Assembly (NCBI RefSeq): GCF_016613415.1
Contig: NZ_JACWCT010000162.1
Span: 4,455-64,920 of the forward strand
Reading direction: 5' to 3'
DNA length: 60,466 nt
From: Methylobacterium ajmalii
Lineage (GTDB): Bacteria; Pseudomonadota; Alphaproteobacteria; Rhizobiales; Beijerinckiaceae
Shown here: one piece after another, positions 8,766-17,956 of the stretch
How positions within the stretch are numbered: position 1 is the stretch's first letter
How the letters are laid out: each line of letters starts with the position of its first letter
The notes under the pieces: model-generated
What the model was told of the DNA's origin: nothing
Database searches by the model: none
What the model saw: the letters and a program-made list of their open reading frames with translations, nothing else
Position numbers and translations under genes: made by a program

Positions 8766-9203
8766 GCCCGTGATGCCCGCTTGGTCAGGGCAGATGATCG
8801 TCCCGCCGTCTCGCATCCCGACCCGGCAGCGGACGATCCCGCCGCTGGGCGGGGATTCGCGGATCGGCGGATCGTCCGAACGACCCACGCTGCCTGCCGA
8901 GAGGTAAAAGCGCCTAGAACATGCGTCGTGGCGACCGTTCGGCGGATGGGCGCCCCCTCGGGCCGCAAAGGAACTCGTTCGTATCCCGGGAGATGACTTT
9001 CCGCCCAGCGCACAGTCTGGCGGCCCACCGGCCGCTCGGTTCGGTGATGCGGGCGCGTCTCCGAGTCTACCGGGCGCTGAGCGCCGTCCGCCACCGCGAA
9101 AACGGCGTCGCGGCCGGGATACCTCCGGCATCGACCGCATCCCGTCGTGAGGAACGGCGCGACGGTGCCTCCGTTAGATCCCGACATCCAGAAGGACGAT
9201 GAC
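8766..9203. other. Intergenic region, no gene seen
   Basis: The 438 bases between the aldo/keto reductase and the PfpI-type gene are GC-rich with scattered frames on both strands, none with protein-like composition. No terminator or recognised operator is obvious. The promoter of the following gene must lie near its right end. Confidence 0.5.
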
Positions 9204-9773
9204 ATGAGCTTGCAGGGCAAGAAGATCGCGATCCTGATCGCACCGCGCGGCACCGAGGATCCGGAGTTCGCCAAGCCGCATGAGGCGGTGAAGCAGGCCG
9301 GGGCGACCGTGACGGTCATCGGTCTGGAGGCCGGCGAGGCCGAGACAGTCAACAACGACCTTGATCCCGCCAACCGCTACAAGGTGGACAGGACCATCGA
9401 GGGGGCATCGGCTGCGGACTACGACGGCCTCGTCGTGCCCGGCGGCTGCGTCGGCGCCGACAAGCTCCGGGCGAGCAAGGATGTCGTGGCGTTCGTCCGG
9501 GACTTCTTTGCCGCGGGCAAGCCGGTCGGGGTCATCTGCCACGGGCCGTGGACCCTGATCGAGGCCGACGTCGTGAAGGGACGGACGCTGACCTCCTACC
9601 CCACCGTTCGGCGGGACATCGAGAACGCCGGTGGCACCTGGGTCGACGAGGAGGTCGTCTGCGACAAGGGGCTCGTTACCAGCCGTACCCCGAAGGACCT
9701 GCCGGCCTTCTGCGCCAAGATCGTCGAGGAGTTCGCGGAGGGCCGCCATCCCGACCAGGCCCGGAGCGCCTGA
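9204..9773 (+). CDS. PfpI/DJ-1 superfamily protein (protease- or deglycase-like)
   Basis: A 189-residue cytoplasmic protein of the PfpI branch of the DJ-1 superfamily. The nucleophile elbow is clear in VGVICHGPW (Cys112-His113), with the conserved acid near the N-terminus in PRGTEDPEF. YDGLVVPGG precedes the elbow, as in YhbO/PfpI proteins. The start at 9204 (MSLQGKK) has a purine-rich ribosome site and gives the family's usual N-terminus, whereas the longer frame from 9147 adds unrelated residues. Members act on glyoxal or methylglyoxal adducts or as stress proteases, and which applies here is unknown. Confidence 0.88.
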   Translation: MSLQGKKIAILIAPRGTEDPEFAKPHEAVKQAGATVTVIGLEAGEAETVNNDLDPANRYKVDRTIEGASAADYDGLVVPGGCVGADKLRASKDVVAFVRDFFAAGKPVGVICHGPWTLIEADVVKGRTLTSYPTVRRDIENAGGTWVDEEVVCDKGLVTSRTPKDLPAFCAKIVEEFAEGRHPDQARSA

Positions 9774-9806
9774 GGAGTCGGGAAGCCGGCGATTGACTGT
9801 TGAGAG

Positions 9807-9832
9807 CCGGGGCGGCCCATGGGTCGCCCCGG
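9807..9832. terminator. Hairpin between convergent genes
   Basis: A strong stem (CCGGGGCG, then CCC, pairing with GGG and CGCCCCGG around one mismatch) lies between the ends of the rightward PfpI gene and the leftward SnoaL-like gene. There is no clear T-run, so it may act as a bidirectional roadblock or Rho-independent terminator of modest strength. Confidence 0.5.
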
Positions 9833-9883
9833 GTCATGTCTTGAGGACGTCCCGCGGCCGGGACGCCTTCGCGGATGCCTCCA

Positions 9884-10297
9884 TCAACCCTCGATGGCGC
9901 CGATCTGCTTCAGGATGCCGAGCTCGTCGGACGAGCCCCGCCGCTCGACCATCTTGCCGTCGACGAAGCGGCCGATCTGCATGCCGCGGACCTTGATGGC
10001 CTTCCCGGTCGGCTTGTGGCCGTTGAAGTCACCCTGGTGCGTGCCGGTGAGCGTATAGGCGAAGGCGACGCTGTCCCCGTCGGCGACGAGCTTCTTCACC
10101 TCGACCTGCATGTCGGGGAACGCGGTGCGGAGTTCGGTGAAGAAGGCCTTGTATCCCTCGGGACCCATGTGCTGGCCCGGCGCCGGGTCGTGGTCGTGGC
10201 AGTCCGGGGCGACGACCTCGGGGAAGGCGTCGAATTGGCCGCTGTTGACGAGTTCGCCGAACTTCTCGGTCGCCTGGATGCTGGTCTCGCGGGACAT
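9884..10297 (-). CDS. SnoaL-like / NTF2-fold ester cyclase family protein
   Basis: A 137-residue protein with the cone-shaped NTF2-like fold of the SnoaL polyketide-cyclase/ester cyclase family. APDCHDHDPAPGQHMGPEGYKAF, FPDMQVEV and the RGMQIGRFVDGKMVERRG ending are typical. The ATG at 10297 is preferred because the longer frame to 10366 starts with Arg-rich residues foreign to the family. The family includes true cyclases and many bacterial proteins of unknown function, so no substrate is proposed. It is convergent with the PfpI gene and follows the sulfite-oxidase-type gene on the same strand. Confidence 0.8.
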   Translation of the reverse strand: MSRETSIQATEKFGELVNSGQFDAFPEVVAPDCHDHDPAPGQHMGPEGYKAFFTELRTAFPDMQVEVKKLVADGDSVAFAYTLTGTHQGDFNGHKPTGKAIKVRGMQIGRFVDGKMVERRGSSDELGILKQIGAIEG

Positions 10298-10469
10298 GAC
10301 GTTCCTTGGGGCTCGGGGGCGGCGGAGGCGCGCCCGGCGCCTCGACTCACGTGAAACTCTCGCCACCGTGGGACGTTGCCGGCGCCATGCGCGACAGAAT
10401 CGGGATGATCGCCAGGCATGACGCCGTCCATGAGGGTGGCAGTAGCCGACATGCCAGGCCGTCCCGTCC

Positions 10470-11549
10470 CTAGGTGACGTTCACCCTCACACGATGCCAG
10501 CAGGCGCATAGGTAGCCCTTGTGGTTCCAGGTCTCGTCCGGCAGCGCCGGCTGTGTCTGACCGGCCTCGTCCCAGGCGCGCACCGCGAGCTCATGCTCGC
10601 CCGGAGGCAGGTCGAGGCTCGTGCTCCAGAACGTCCAGGCGAACGGAGCTGCCACGTCGCGTTCGAGCTCGGCCTGCACCCAGGACCGGCCGCCGTTCCC
10701 CGAGACGTCGACGCGTACGACGGTTCGGTCGCCGCTTACCGCGTAGCCTCGGATCCTGTTGCCCCCCGGCTTGAGAATGGCCCCGCGTGCCGGCTCGCAG
10801 ATCGCCGCGTTCAGCGGCATCGTATCGATGGTGTGCCCATTGGCGGGATCGGCGGTCTCGGCGGTCACGTCCGCCGGGTACAGCTTGTAATCGCCGGCCT
10901 GGATCGGGTTGTCCGAGGGGTGGTCCTGGACGGTCAGTCGCCGGAGCCACTTGGGGCTGCGCACGCCGGCGAAGCCCGGCACCACCGCGCGGACCGGGAA
11001 GCCGTGCTCCGGGAGCAAGGCTTCGCCGTTCATGGCGTAGGCCAGCTGGGTCTCGGGCGCCATGGCCTTGGCGAGTGGGATGGAGGCGCCGTAGGGGTGT
11101 CCGTCCACCGTGTCGTGGCTCTCGAAGGCGACATGGAGGCCCACGCGCTCGGCGACCCCCGCCTCGCGCAGGACGTCCCCAAGGCGCACCCCGGTCCATT
11201 CGGCCGTGCCGATGGCTCCTGCATCCCACGGGTCGCCAGAGACCGGGGCGACCGCCCGCATGTCGGCGCGGCGATTGCCGGCGCACTGCATCGTGGCCGT
11301 GACCATGGCTACCGGAAAGCGGGTCCGCAGATCGGATAGCGACAACTCAAGCGCGGGGCCGGTTCCGCCATCGACGCTAAGGCGCCAGGTCGCCTCGTCG
11401 AGGTCCGGCAGGTCGCCGTGCGTGCGGACGTAGAAGTCCTCCGCCGGTGTCCGGTAGGAGGCCCGCAATCGGTCGAGGGGCGGTTCGGCGTTGTAGGGCT
11501 TGTCGCCGTGGACGATCAGGCGTGCCTTGCGCTCGGTCAAGCTCGACAT
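10470..11549 (-). CDS. Sulfite oxidase family molybdopterin enzyme
   Basis: A 359-residue protein with the eukaryotic-type molybdopterin-binding domain followed by the Mo-co dimerisation (Ig-like) domain. The molybdenum-ligating Cys lies in MVTATMQCAGNRR (about residue 89), and WTGVRLGDVL, HGFPVRAVVPG and SPKWLRRL are further hallmarks. The second domain runs from about residue 230 with GYAVSGDRTVVRVDVSGNGG. No Tat or Sec signal is seen at the N-terminus chosen (ATG at 11549), so cytoplasmic location is likely unless a longer start is used. Sulfite is the classical substrate, but specificity in this subgroup is uncertain. Confidence 0.85.
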   Translation of the reverse strand: MSSLTERKARLIVHGDKPYNAEPPLDRLRASYRTPAEDFYVRTHGDLPDLDEATWRLSVDGGTGPALELSLSDLRTRFPVAMVTATMQCAGNRRADMRAVAPVSGDPWDAGAIGTAEWTGVRLGDVLREAGVAERVGLHVAFESHDTVDGHPYGASIPLAKAMAPETQLAYAMNGEALLPEHGFPVRAVVPGFAGVRSPKWLRRLTVQDHPSDNPIQAGDYKLYPADVTAETADPANGHTIDTMPLNAAICEPARGAILKPGGNRIRGYAVSGDRTVVRVDVSGNGGRSWVQAELERDVAAPFAWTFWSTSLDLPPGEHELAVRAWDEAGQTQPALPDETWNHKGYLCACWHRVRVNVT

Positions 11550-12168
11550 CGGCGCTCCTGCGCGGGTGGGGTCACGGCAGTGAACGCGCTTGGGCCCGTA
11601 AAGGTCATTCAGCGGCACAGGGGACCGCCCAGGACGCGATCCTTACACCGGCTTCGGCGGTGAGGATTCGAACGTGGGCCGCAATCGTCGATGCACGCTG
11701 ACGGGCGCTACGGCCCACCCTGAAGCGAGCAGACTTCTCCAATGCAGCCCTGTTCGCCAGCGCGATCCTTTTCGGGCGAGCATGACATCGCCCCCGGCCG
11801 AAGAACCTTGATGGGAGCACCGCGCTCGCACAGCGAGGTCGACACACGATGCGGCATGGTTCAAATTGACCGAATAAACGGCAATTTTCGCGTCGTATGA
11901 CGACGGTTCCATATAAATTATGCCCGTATGACTGCACTGCACCAAAAATATATCATCGCTTCACCCTCGGTTTATTTGGGCATTTTTTTCGGGGCAGCGG
12001 GAACAGCCTCTGTTTGGAACGGTTGTCGAGTGAGGTCCGAGCCGAGCCTGGGTCCGAAATCGGCCGACTATCCATCGCGGTGCCGCTACTCTTGACGCTC
12101 CATCATCGGCCGCCACATCACCCGGTCGACCTGGTCCGTCGGGCCAGCTCCAGCATAGGATGCCTCCC
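11550..12168. other. AT-rich intergenic/promoter region ahead of the molybdenum hydroxylase operon
   Basis: About 620 bases lie between divergently transcribed genes. No credible ORF is seen. The stretch from about 11850 to 12000 is clearly AT-rich for this genome and includes a TTGACC hexamer at 11866 and an ATATAAATTA run at 11911, either of which might be part of a promoter. A perfect inverted repeat (CGTCGT-ATG-ACGACG, 11891-11905) is listed separately. Confidence 0.5.
11891..11905. repeat. Inverted repeat CGTCGT-N3-ACGACG
   Basis: Six-base perfect arms with a 3-base spacer lie in the AT-rich region upstream of the aldehyde oxidoreductase operon. It is a candidate operator for an unidentified regulator. 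Confidence 0.35.
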
Positions 12169-12690
12169 ATGGCCACAGCGAGCGGTTCTGCCCGCCCTGC
12201 CACCACCTTCGACATCACCCTGACGATCAACGGCGAGACACGGGAGATCGCCGTCGCACCCTGGACGACGCTGCTCGACCTGCTGCGCGAGCGTCTCGAC
12301 CTCACGGGCACGAAGAAGGGCTGCGACCACGGCCAGTGCGGAGCCTGCACCGTCCTCGTGAACGGGACGCGGGTGAATTCCTGTCTCGTCCTCGCGGTGA
12401 TGAAGGACGGCGCGGACGTCACTACGGTCGAGGGACTTGCTGGCATCGCCCACCATGCCGGGACGAACACGCTGCATCCGATTCAGGAGGCTTTCATCGA
12501 GCGCGACGCCTTTCAGTGCGGCTACTGCACGCCGGGGCAGCTGTGCTCGTCGGTCGGCATGATGAACGAGGGCCATGCCAAGAGCCGGGACGAGATCCGT
12601 GAGGCGATGAGCGGCAACATCTGCCGCTGCGGCGCCTACACCAACATCGTCGACGCGATCCAGGACGTCATGCAGGAGGCCGGCCGATGA
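12169..12690 (+). CDS. paoA: Aldehyde oxidoreductase, 2Fe-2S subunit (PaoA/YagT type)
   Basis: Electron-transfer subunit of a xanthine-oxidase-family molybdenum enzyme, about 173 residues. It has the plant-ferredoxin cluster motif (KKGCDHGQCGACTVLVNG) and the second cluster motif (FQCGYCTPGQ, then GNICRCGAY). The ATG at 12169 has AGGA eight bases upstream. An ATG at 12160 would add three residues. Unlike E. coli PaoA no Tat signal is visible, so the complex is probably cytoplasmic or differs in targeting. Its stop overlaps the next gene (ATGA), indicating a translationally coupled operon. Confidence 0.85.
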   Translation: MATASGSARPATTFDITLTINGETREIAVAPWTTLLDLLRERLDLTGTKKGCDHGQCGACTVLVNGTRVNSCLVLAVMKDGADVTTVEGLAGIAHHAGTNTLHPIQEAFIERDAFQCGYCTPGQLCSSVGMMNEGHAKSRDEIREAMSGNICRCGAYTNIVDAIQDVMQEAGR

Positions 12691-13700
12691 ACCGTTTCGA
12701 CTACGTCCGCGCAGGCACCGTAGCCGAGGCGATCCAGGCGTTCCAAGCGGATCCCAAGGCGCGCTTCATCGCCGGTGGCACCAACCTCGTCGACCTGATG
12801 AAGTACGATGTCGAGCGGCCCGAGCGGCTCATCGACATCACCCGCCTGCCGTTGACTGCCATCGATGAGCACGAAGGCGGGCTGCGCATCGGCGCGCTGG
12901 TGACGAACGCCGCGGCGGCCTACGACCCGCGGGTTCGGGAGCGCTATCCCGTCTTGGCCAACGCGATCCTGGCCGGGGCCTCGGCCCAGCTGCGCAACGC
13001 GGCCTCCACCGGCGGCAACCTCAACCAGCGCACGCGCTGCTACTATTTTTACGACACGGCCACGACCTGCAACAAGCGCGAGCCCGGCTCCGGCTGTCCC
13101 GCGGTCGGCGGCGTCAACCGCATCCACGCGATCTTCGGGACAAGCGAGCACTGCATCGCGACGCACCCCTCCGACATGTGCGTCGCGCTCGCGGCGTTGG
13201 AGGCTACCGTGCGGGTGAGCGGGCCCGAGGGCGAACGTAGCATCGCGTTCGCGGACTATCATCGCCTCCCCGGCGACGACCCGGCAAAGGACAACACGCT
13301 CCGACCCGGCGAGATCGTCGTGTCCGTCGACCTGCCGGAGAACGGGTTCGCGACGAACTACACCTATCTCAAGCTGCGCGACCGGCTCTCCTACGCGTTC
13401 GCGCTGGTCTCGGTTGCCGCCGTGCTCGAACTCGACGGCGATAGCGTGAAGACCGCGCGTCTTGCGCTCGGCGGCGTCGCGCACAAACCTTGGCGCAACC
13501 GGGAGGCCGAGGCGTTTCTGCAGGGCAAGCCGGCGACCCGTGAAAGCTTTCAGGCCGCCGCCGACCTCGTCGTCGCGGAGGCCGAGCCCCAGTCCGAGAA
13601 CGGCTTCAAGGTCGAGCTTGCGCGACGGGCCATCGTTCGGGGTCTCGAACAGGCCGCCGCCGGCACGCCGCAATCGCTCTCCGACAAGCGCATCCAGTGA
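12687..13700 (+). CDS. paoB: Aldehyde oxidoreductase, FAD/4Fe-4S subunit (PaoB/YagS type)
   Basis: A 337-residue FAD-binding subunit. FIAGGTNLVDLMKYDV is the FAD-pyrophosphate loop and ASTGGNLNQRTRCYYFYD begins the second flavin segment. A cysteine-containing insertion (CYYFYD, then CNKREPGSGCPA, then EHCIATHPSDM) matches the extra 4Fe-4S cluster of the PaoB branch and separates it from ordinary CoxM-type subunits. It links the 2Fe-2S and molybdenum subunits electronically. Start and stop overlap both neighbours. Confidence 0.87.
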   Translation: MNRFDYVRAGTVAEAIQAFQADPKARFIAGGTNLVDLMKYDVERPERLIDITRLPLTAIDEHEGGLRIGALVTNAAAAYDPRVRERYPVLANAILAGASAQLRNAASTGGNLNQRTRCYYFYDTATTCNKREPGSGCPAVGGVNRIHAIFGTSEHCIATHPSDMCVALAALEATVRVSGPEGERSIAFADYHRLPGDDPAKDNTLRPGEIVVSVDLPENGFATNYTYLKLRDRLSYAFALVSVAAVLELDGDSVKTARLALGGVAHKPWRNREAEAFLQGKPATRESFQAAADLVVAEAEPQSENGFKVELARRAIVRGLEQAAAGTPQSLSDKRIQ

Positions 13701-13711
13701 GGTCCATCCGC

Positions 13712-15964
13712 ATGACCCAGACGTTCAGCTCCACGGGCCGCGACACCTACGTCGGCAGCGCCCGCTCCCGTGTCGACGGCCCTGCCAAGGTCACCGGGCT
13801 GGCCAAGTACGCGGGTGAGTTCGCCGCCCCAAACCTCGCGCACGGCTACGTCGTGTCGAGCGCCATCGCCTGCGGGAAGATCACGTCGATCGACACCTCG
13901 GCGGCCGAGGCTGTGCCCGGCGTGATCAAGGTGATCACGCACGAGAACCGCGAGCGCACCGCCTGGCGCGACAAGAACTATCAGGACGCGGTGGCGCCTC
14001 CCGGCTCGCCCTTCCGCGCGCTCTACGACAGCAAGATCCACTTTAGCGGCCAGCCGGTGGCGCTCGTCGTGGCGGAGGATTTCGAGACGGCTCGCTATGC
14101 CGCGACCCTCGTCTCGGTGTCCTATGAGGCGCAGGCGGCCATTACCGACCCGGCACAAATGCGCGAGTTCGGCTACGTGCCGCCGGTGAAGCGCAGCGGG
14201 ATCAAGCCGCCGCCGAAGCCGTGGGGCGATGCCGACGGAGCCTACGAGGGGTCGGCGATCAAGCTGCGGCAGGATTACCGGCTCGCAATCGAGCATCACA
14301 ACCCGATGGAGCCGCACGCCTCCACCGTCGTCTACGAGGGCGACGGCAAGTACACGGTCTACGACAAGATCCAGGGCGTCTCGAACAGCCACGACTACAT
14401 CACCGCCGTGTTCGGCTTGAAGAAGGACGACGTGCGGGTGCTGAACCCGTATCTCGGCGGCGCCTTTGGCTTGGGGCTGCGCCCGCAATACCAGCTCTTC
14501 CTGGCGATGCTCGCCGCGCAGGACCTCGAACGGTCGGTGCGCGTGGTGCTCACCCGCGATCAGATGTGGAGCCTCAGCTACCGTCCCGACGTGCTCCAGA
14601 CTATATCGCTCGGCGCTGACAAGGACGGCACCCTGCGATCCCTCCGGCACGACGCGCTGTCAGGAACCTCGCGTTACGAGGACTACCAGGAGGTCGTCGT
14701 CAACTGGTCGGGCGTCCTTTACAAATGTGACAACGTCGCCCTGACCTACAAGCTCGCGCAACTCGACACCGCCACGCCGAGCGACATGCGCGCGCCGGGC
14801 GCCACGACCGGCGTCTTCGCCATCGAGATCGCGATGGACGAACTCGCCTACGAGACCGGCATCGATCCGGTCACGCTTCGGTTGCGCAACTTTTCGGACA
14901 CGGACGCGACCGCCGGCGGTAAGCCCTTCGGCTCGAAGGAACTCAAGAGTTGTTTCGCGCATGGCGCCGAGCGCTTCGGCTGGGAGAGGCGCGACCCCAC
15001 GCCTCGCTCAATGCGTGACGGCCGGGAGCTCGTCGGCTGGGGCATGGCGACCGGCGTATGGGAATCGATGATGATGCAATCGAGCGCCCACGCCATCCTG
15101 ACGGCGGAGGGCAAGCTCGAAGTCGGCAACTCGACGGGCGATCTCGGCACCGGCACCTACACCATCCTGACCCAGATCGCCGCCGACACGCTCGGCCTGA
15201 CCATGGAGGACGTGACGACGAAGCTCGGCGACACGCACCTTCCCGAAGCGCCCGTCGCCGGTGGCTCGTGGACGGCGGCCTCGTCCGGCACGGCCGTGAT
15301 GAAGGCCTGCCGCAACGTCGGCGAGCAGGTCTTCAGGATGGCCCGGCAGATGGAGAATTCGCCGCTCGCCAACGTCGAGTTCGACCGCGTCGCCTTCACG
15401 AACGGCCGCATGGAGGTCGCCGGGGATCCCTCGCGCAGCGTTTCAATCGTGGAGACCCTCAAGGCCGCAGGCGTCCAGAAGGTTGAGGCGACCGAGACGG
15501 CCGGCCCCGACAAGGACTTCAACGACGCATACGAATCCTACACGCACTCCGCGGTGTTCGTTGAGGTGAAGGTCGACGAGGATCTAGGGCAGGTGCGCGT
15601 GACCCGGGTCGTTTCGGCGATCGCGGCGGGCAAGATCCTCAACCTGAAGACGGCACGCAGCCAGATCCTGGGCGGCGTGGTCATGGGTATCGGCTCGGCG
15701 CTGGAGGAGGAGTCGATGATGGACCACCGGATCGGGCGGTTCGTGAACCACAATCTCGGCGAGTACCACGTGCCGGTGAACGCCGACGTCTACGACATCG
15801 ACGTGATCTTCGTGCACGAGGAGGACAAGGCCAACGCGCTGGGAGTGAAGGGTCTCGGCGAGATCGGCATCGTCGGCACGGCGGCAGCCATTTCCAACGC
15901 GGTGTTCCACGCCACCGGCAAGCGCGTCCGCAACCTACCGATCACCGTGGATAAGCTGCTGTAG
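13712..15964 (+). CDS. paoC: Aldehyde oxidoreductase, molybdopterin subunit (PaoC/YagR type)
   Basis: A 750-residue catalytic subunit of the xanthine dehydrogenase family. RSRVDGPAKVTGLAKYAGEF opens the protein, PYLGGAFGLGLRPQ and DMRAPGATTGVFAIE are Moco-binding segments, and GVKGLGEIGIVG near the C-terminus carries the conserved catalytic Glu. The ATG at 13712 follows GTGAGG by a good distance and is preferred over the GTG at 13697 that overlaps paoB. PaoABC oxidises aromatic and other aldehydes to acids. A PaoD-type Moco chaperone gene is not found directly downstream, so maturation must be served from elsewhere. Confidence 0.87.
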   Translation: MTQTFSSTGRDTYVGSARSRVDGPAKVTGLAKYAGEFAAPNLAHGYVVSSAIACGKITSIDTSAAEAVPGVIKVITHENRERTAWRDKNYQDAVAPPGSPFRALYDSKIHFSGQPVALVVAEDFETARYAATLVSVSYEAQAAITDPAQMREFGYVPPVKRSGIKPPPKPWGDADGAYEGSAIKLRQDYRLAIEHHNPMEPHASTVVYEGDGKYTVYDKIQGVSNSHDYITAVFGLKKDDVRVLNPYLGGAFGLGLRPQYQLFLAMLAAQDLERSVRVVLTRDQMWSLSYRPDVLQTISLGADKDGTLRSLRHDALSGTSRYEDYQEVVVNWSGVLYKCDNVALTYKLAQLDTATPSDMRAPGATTGVFAIEIAMDELAYETGIDPVTLRLRNFSDTDATAGGKPFGSKELKSCFAHGAERFGWERRDPTPRSMRDGRELVGWGMATGVWESMMMQSSAHAILTAEGKLEVGNSTGDLGTGTYTILTQIAADTLGLTMEDVTTKLGDTHLPEAPVAGGSWTAASSGTAVMKACRNVGEQVFRMARQMENSPLANVEFDRVAFTNGRMEVAGDPSRSVSIVETLKAAGVQKVEATETAGPDKDFNDAYESYTHSAVFVEVKVDEDLGQVRVTRVVSAIAAGKILNLKTARSQILGGVVMGIGSALEEESMMDHRIGRFVNHNLGEYHVPVNADVYDIDVIFVHEEDKANALGVKGLGEIGIVGTAAAISNAVFHATGKRVRNLPITVDKLL

Positions 15965-16117
15965 ACGGGCGGCCTTCCCCGACTTCGGCACTGGCATCGC
16001 AAAGGCGCAGGGGGCCCTTCGGATACGGTCATACCCCTCGATCCGACTGTGGCCTCCTGGATGCATCTGCGGCGGGTTCCCGCAATGCTCCGAACCCGGA
16101 GGATCGCCCCGGATCGC

Positions 16118-17404
16118 TCAAGCCGCCACGACCGGGATCTCCTCAAGCCGGATCGTATATCGCGGCGAGCGCATCTCGAACTTGGTCGACCACCCCCGCG
16201 CCGGCGCGAACCCGGCGGCGGCCGGGACGACCGCCCCGCGCCCGAAGCGGCGGTTGCAGGCGTCGAGCGCAGCCATCAGCGCGGCGCCTTGCTCGCGGTC
16301 GAGCTGGCCAAGCCCGGGCATCGCCCGCTGCGAGGCGTGGAGAGGCAGGAGATCGGTCGTGACCACGCCGGCCTTGGAATAGCGGAAGCCTTCCCGCCAG
16401 GTCCTCCGGACGCCATGCAGGGCGGCCTTCACCAGCACCAGGGTGTCGTTCGATGCCTCGGGCAGCGTCACCACGGTCGAGACCGACCGCTGCGGCCGGG
16501 TCCGGTCGTGCTCGGAGGTGTGGAAGAAGACCGTGACGTGGTCGGTCCCGAGCCCCTCCCGCCGGAGCTTCTCCCCGAGCCGGGTCGCGTGGACGGCCGC
16601 CGCCTGCTCCATCGTCGCGCGATCCTCGACGCGGTCAGAGAAGCTCCGGGTGACGGCGCAGCCCTTCCGGGTCGCCGCGACCTCCTCCAGGTCGAGGCAG
16701 GCCTCGCCGCGCAGCTCCCGCCTAAGGCGCTCGCCGACCACCGTCATGGCCTTGCGCACCGCACGGGTGTCGAGGTCCCGCACGTCGGCGGCGCTCTCGC
16801 AGCCGAGCGCCCCGAGCTTGCGGGCGTTCGCCGGGCCGACGCCCCAGATGTCCTCCGGCGGGATCCGGGCCATCCAGTGGTCGTAGGCGGCCGGGTCGGT
16901 CAGGTCGCAGACCCCGTCGAGCTCGTGGTGCTTCTTGGCGACGTGGTTGGCGAGCTTCGCCAGCGTCTTCTTGGCGCCGATTCCGACGCAGGTGGGGATC
17001 CCCGTCCAGGCCCGCACCGTCTCGCGCATGTCACGGGCGAGCGTCACCCGGTCGGCCGCCCGCACGTCCGAGATGTCCAGGAAGCTCTCGTCGATCGAGT
17101 AGACCTCGATGCGCGGGGAGAAGTCCCGGTAGACCGCGTTCACCCGGGCAGACATGTCGCCGTAGAGGACATAGTTCGAGGAGTAGACCCGCACGCCCTT
17201 CTGCCGGCACATGTCCCGGATCTTGAACCACGGGTCGCCCATGCCGATCCTGAGGGCCTTGGCCTCCGGGGTCCGGGCGATCGCGCAGCCGTCGTTGTTC
17301 GACAGCACGATCACGGGCACCCGCGCGAGCCGGACATCGAACACCCGCTCGCAGCTGCAGTAGAAGCTGTTGCCGTCCGAGAGCGCGTAGGCCCGGTCGC
17401 TCAT
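16118..17404 (-). CDS. umuC: Translesion DNA polymerase V subunit UmuC
   Basis: A 428-residue Y-family polymerase. YALSDGNSFYCSCERVF gives the first catalytic acid, VLSNNDGCAIARTPEAKALG-like residues follow, and VYSIDESFLDI holds the invariant Asp-Glu pair. The little-finger region and C-terminal DUF4113-like segment follow (PRYTIRLEEIPVV). The start overlaps the umuD stop (ATGA), so the two are co-translated. With UmuD it performs error-prone bypass of damaged DNA. The length and motifs are intact, suggesting a functional gene. Confidence 0.93.
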   Translation of the reverse strand: MSDRAYALSDGNSFYCSCERVFDVRLARVPVIVLSNNDGCAIARTPEAKALRIGMGDPWFKIRDMCRQKGVRVYSSNYVLYGDMSARVNAVYRDFSPRIEVYSIDESFLDISDVRAADRVTLARDMRETVRAWTGIPTCVGIGAKKTLAKLANHVAKKHHELDGVCDLTDPAAYDHWMARIPPEDIWGVGPANARKLGALGCESAADVRDLDTRAVRKAMTVVGERLRRELRGEACLDLEEVAATRKGCAVTRSFSDRVEDRATMEQAAAVHATRLGEKLRREGLGTDHVTVFFHTSEHDRTRPQRSVSTVVTLPEASNDTLVLVKAALHGVRRTWREGFRYSKAGVVTTDLLPLHASQRAMPGLGQLDREQGAALMAALDACNRRFGRGAVVPAAAGFAPARGWSTKFEMRSPRYTIRLEEIPVVAA

Positions 17405-17829
17405 TCGCTCCGGCGCCTCGGGTTCACCGAGCCGGAGACGACGCCCCAGACCTCGATGGTCGCGTCGGGGGACAGCTGGAACTCGGGGAAGCGCGGGTTG
17501 GCGAAGTGCAGGGTCACGCGCGGCCCCTGGCGTCGCCAGACCTTGAACGAGCGCTTGCCGTCGACGTCGACCACCACCACGTCGCCGTTGCGCGGCTTGA
17601 GCGAGCGATCGACCACGGCGATGTCACCGTCGTGCAACTTCGCCAGCAGCATGCTGTCGCCGGCCACCCGCACCAGGAAGGTCGCCGGGCGGTTGGCGAT
17701 CAGCAGCCGATGCAGGTCGATCTCGTCCTCGATGAAGTCGTCGGCCGGGCTCGGGAAGCCGGCACGGACCGCCTGGGCGAGGATAGGGATGGGGATCGGC
17801 AGACCGATCGTGACGCTGAGGACCTGCAT
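17401..17829 (-). CDS. umuD: UmuD-type S24 peptidase, polymerase V subunit
   Basis: A 142-residue LexA-like auto-cleaving protein. The predicted cleavage site is Ala23-Gly24 in AVRAGFPSPADDF. The catalytic Ser59 lies in RVAGDSMLL and the Lys96 in KRSFKVWRR. After RecA-stimulated self-cleavage UmuD' binds UmuC to form polymerase V. A perfect LexA box lies about 22 bases upstream of the start, which together with the 4-base overlap with umuC defines an SOS-induced operon. Confidence 0.93.
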   Translation of the reverse strand: MQVLSVTIGLPIPIPILAQAVRAGFPSPADDFIEDEIDLHRLLIANRPATFLVRVAGDSMLLAKLHDGDIAVVDRSLKPRNGDVVVVDVDGKRSFKVWRRQGPRVTLHFANPRFPEFQLSPDATIEVWGVVSGSVNPRRRSE

Positions 17830-17850
17830 GCGCTCGCTCCGAATCTAACG

Positions 17851-17865
17851 GAACGAAAGAGGAAC
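17851..17865. promoter_or_regulatory. LexA (SOS) box GAAC-N7-GAAC
   Basis: A perfect direct repeat GAAC-GAAAGAG-GAAC is the alphaproteobacterial LexA operator (GTTC-N7-GTTC on the other strand). It is placed immediately before umuD. This supports both SOS control of umuDC and the alphaproteobacterial assignment. Confidence 0.88.
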
Positions 17866-17956
17866 ACGAATGATCGGTTCCTACAAACGGCCGAGCTCGG
17901 CATACCGGCTGGCGGCCCCTTCGTATCGCTTATCTGTGGATGGCTGTGGACAACTA

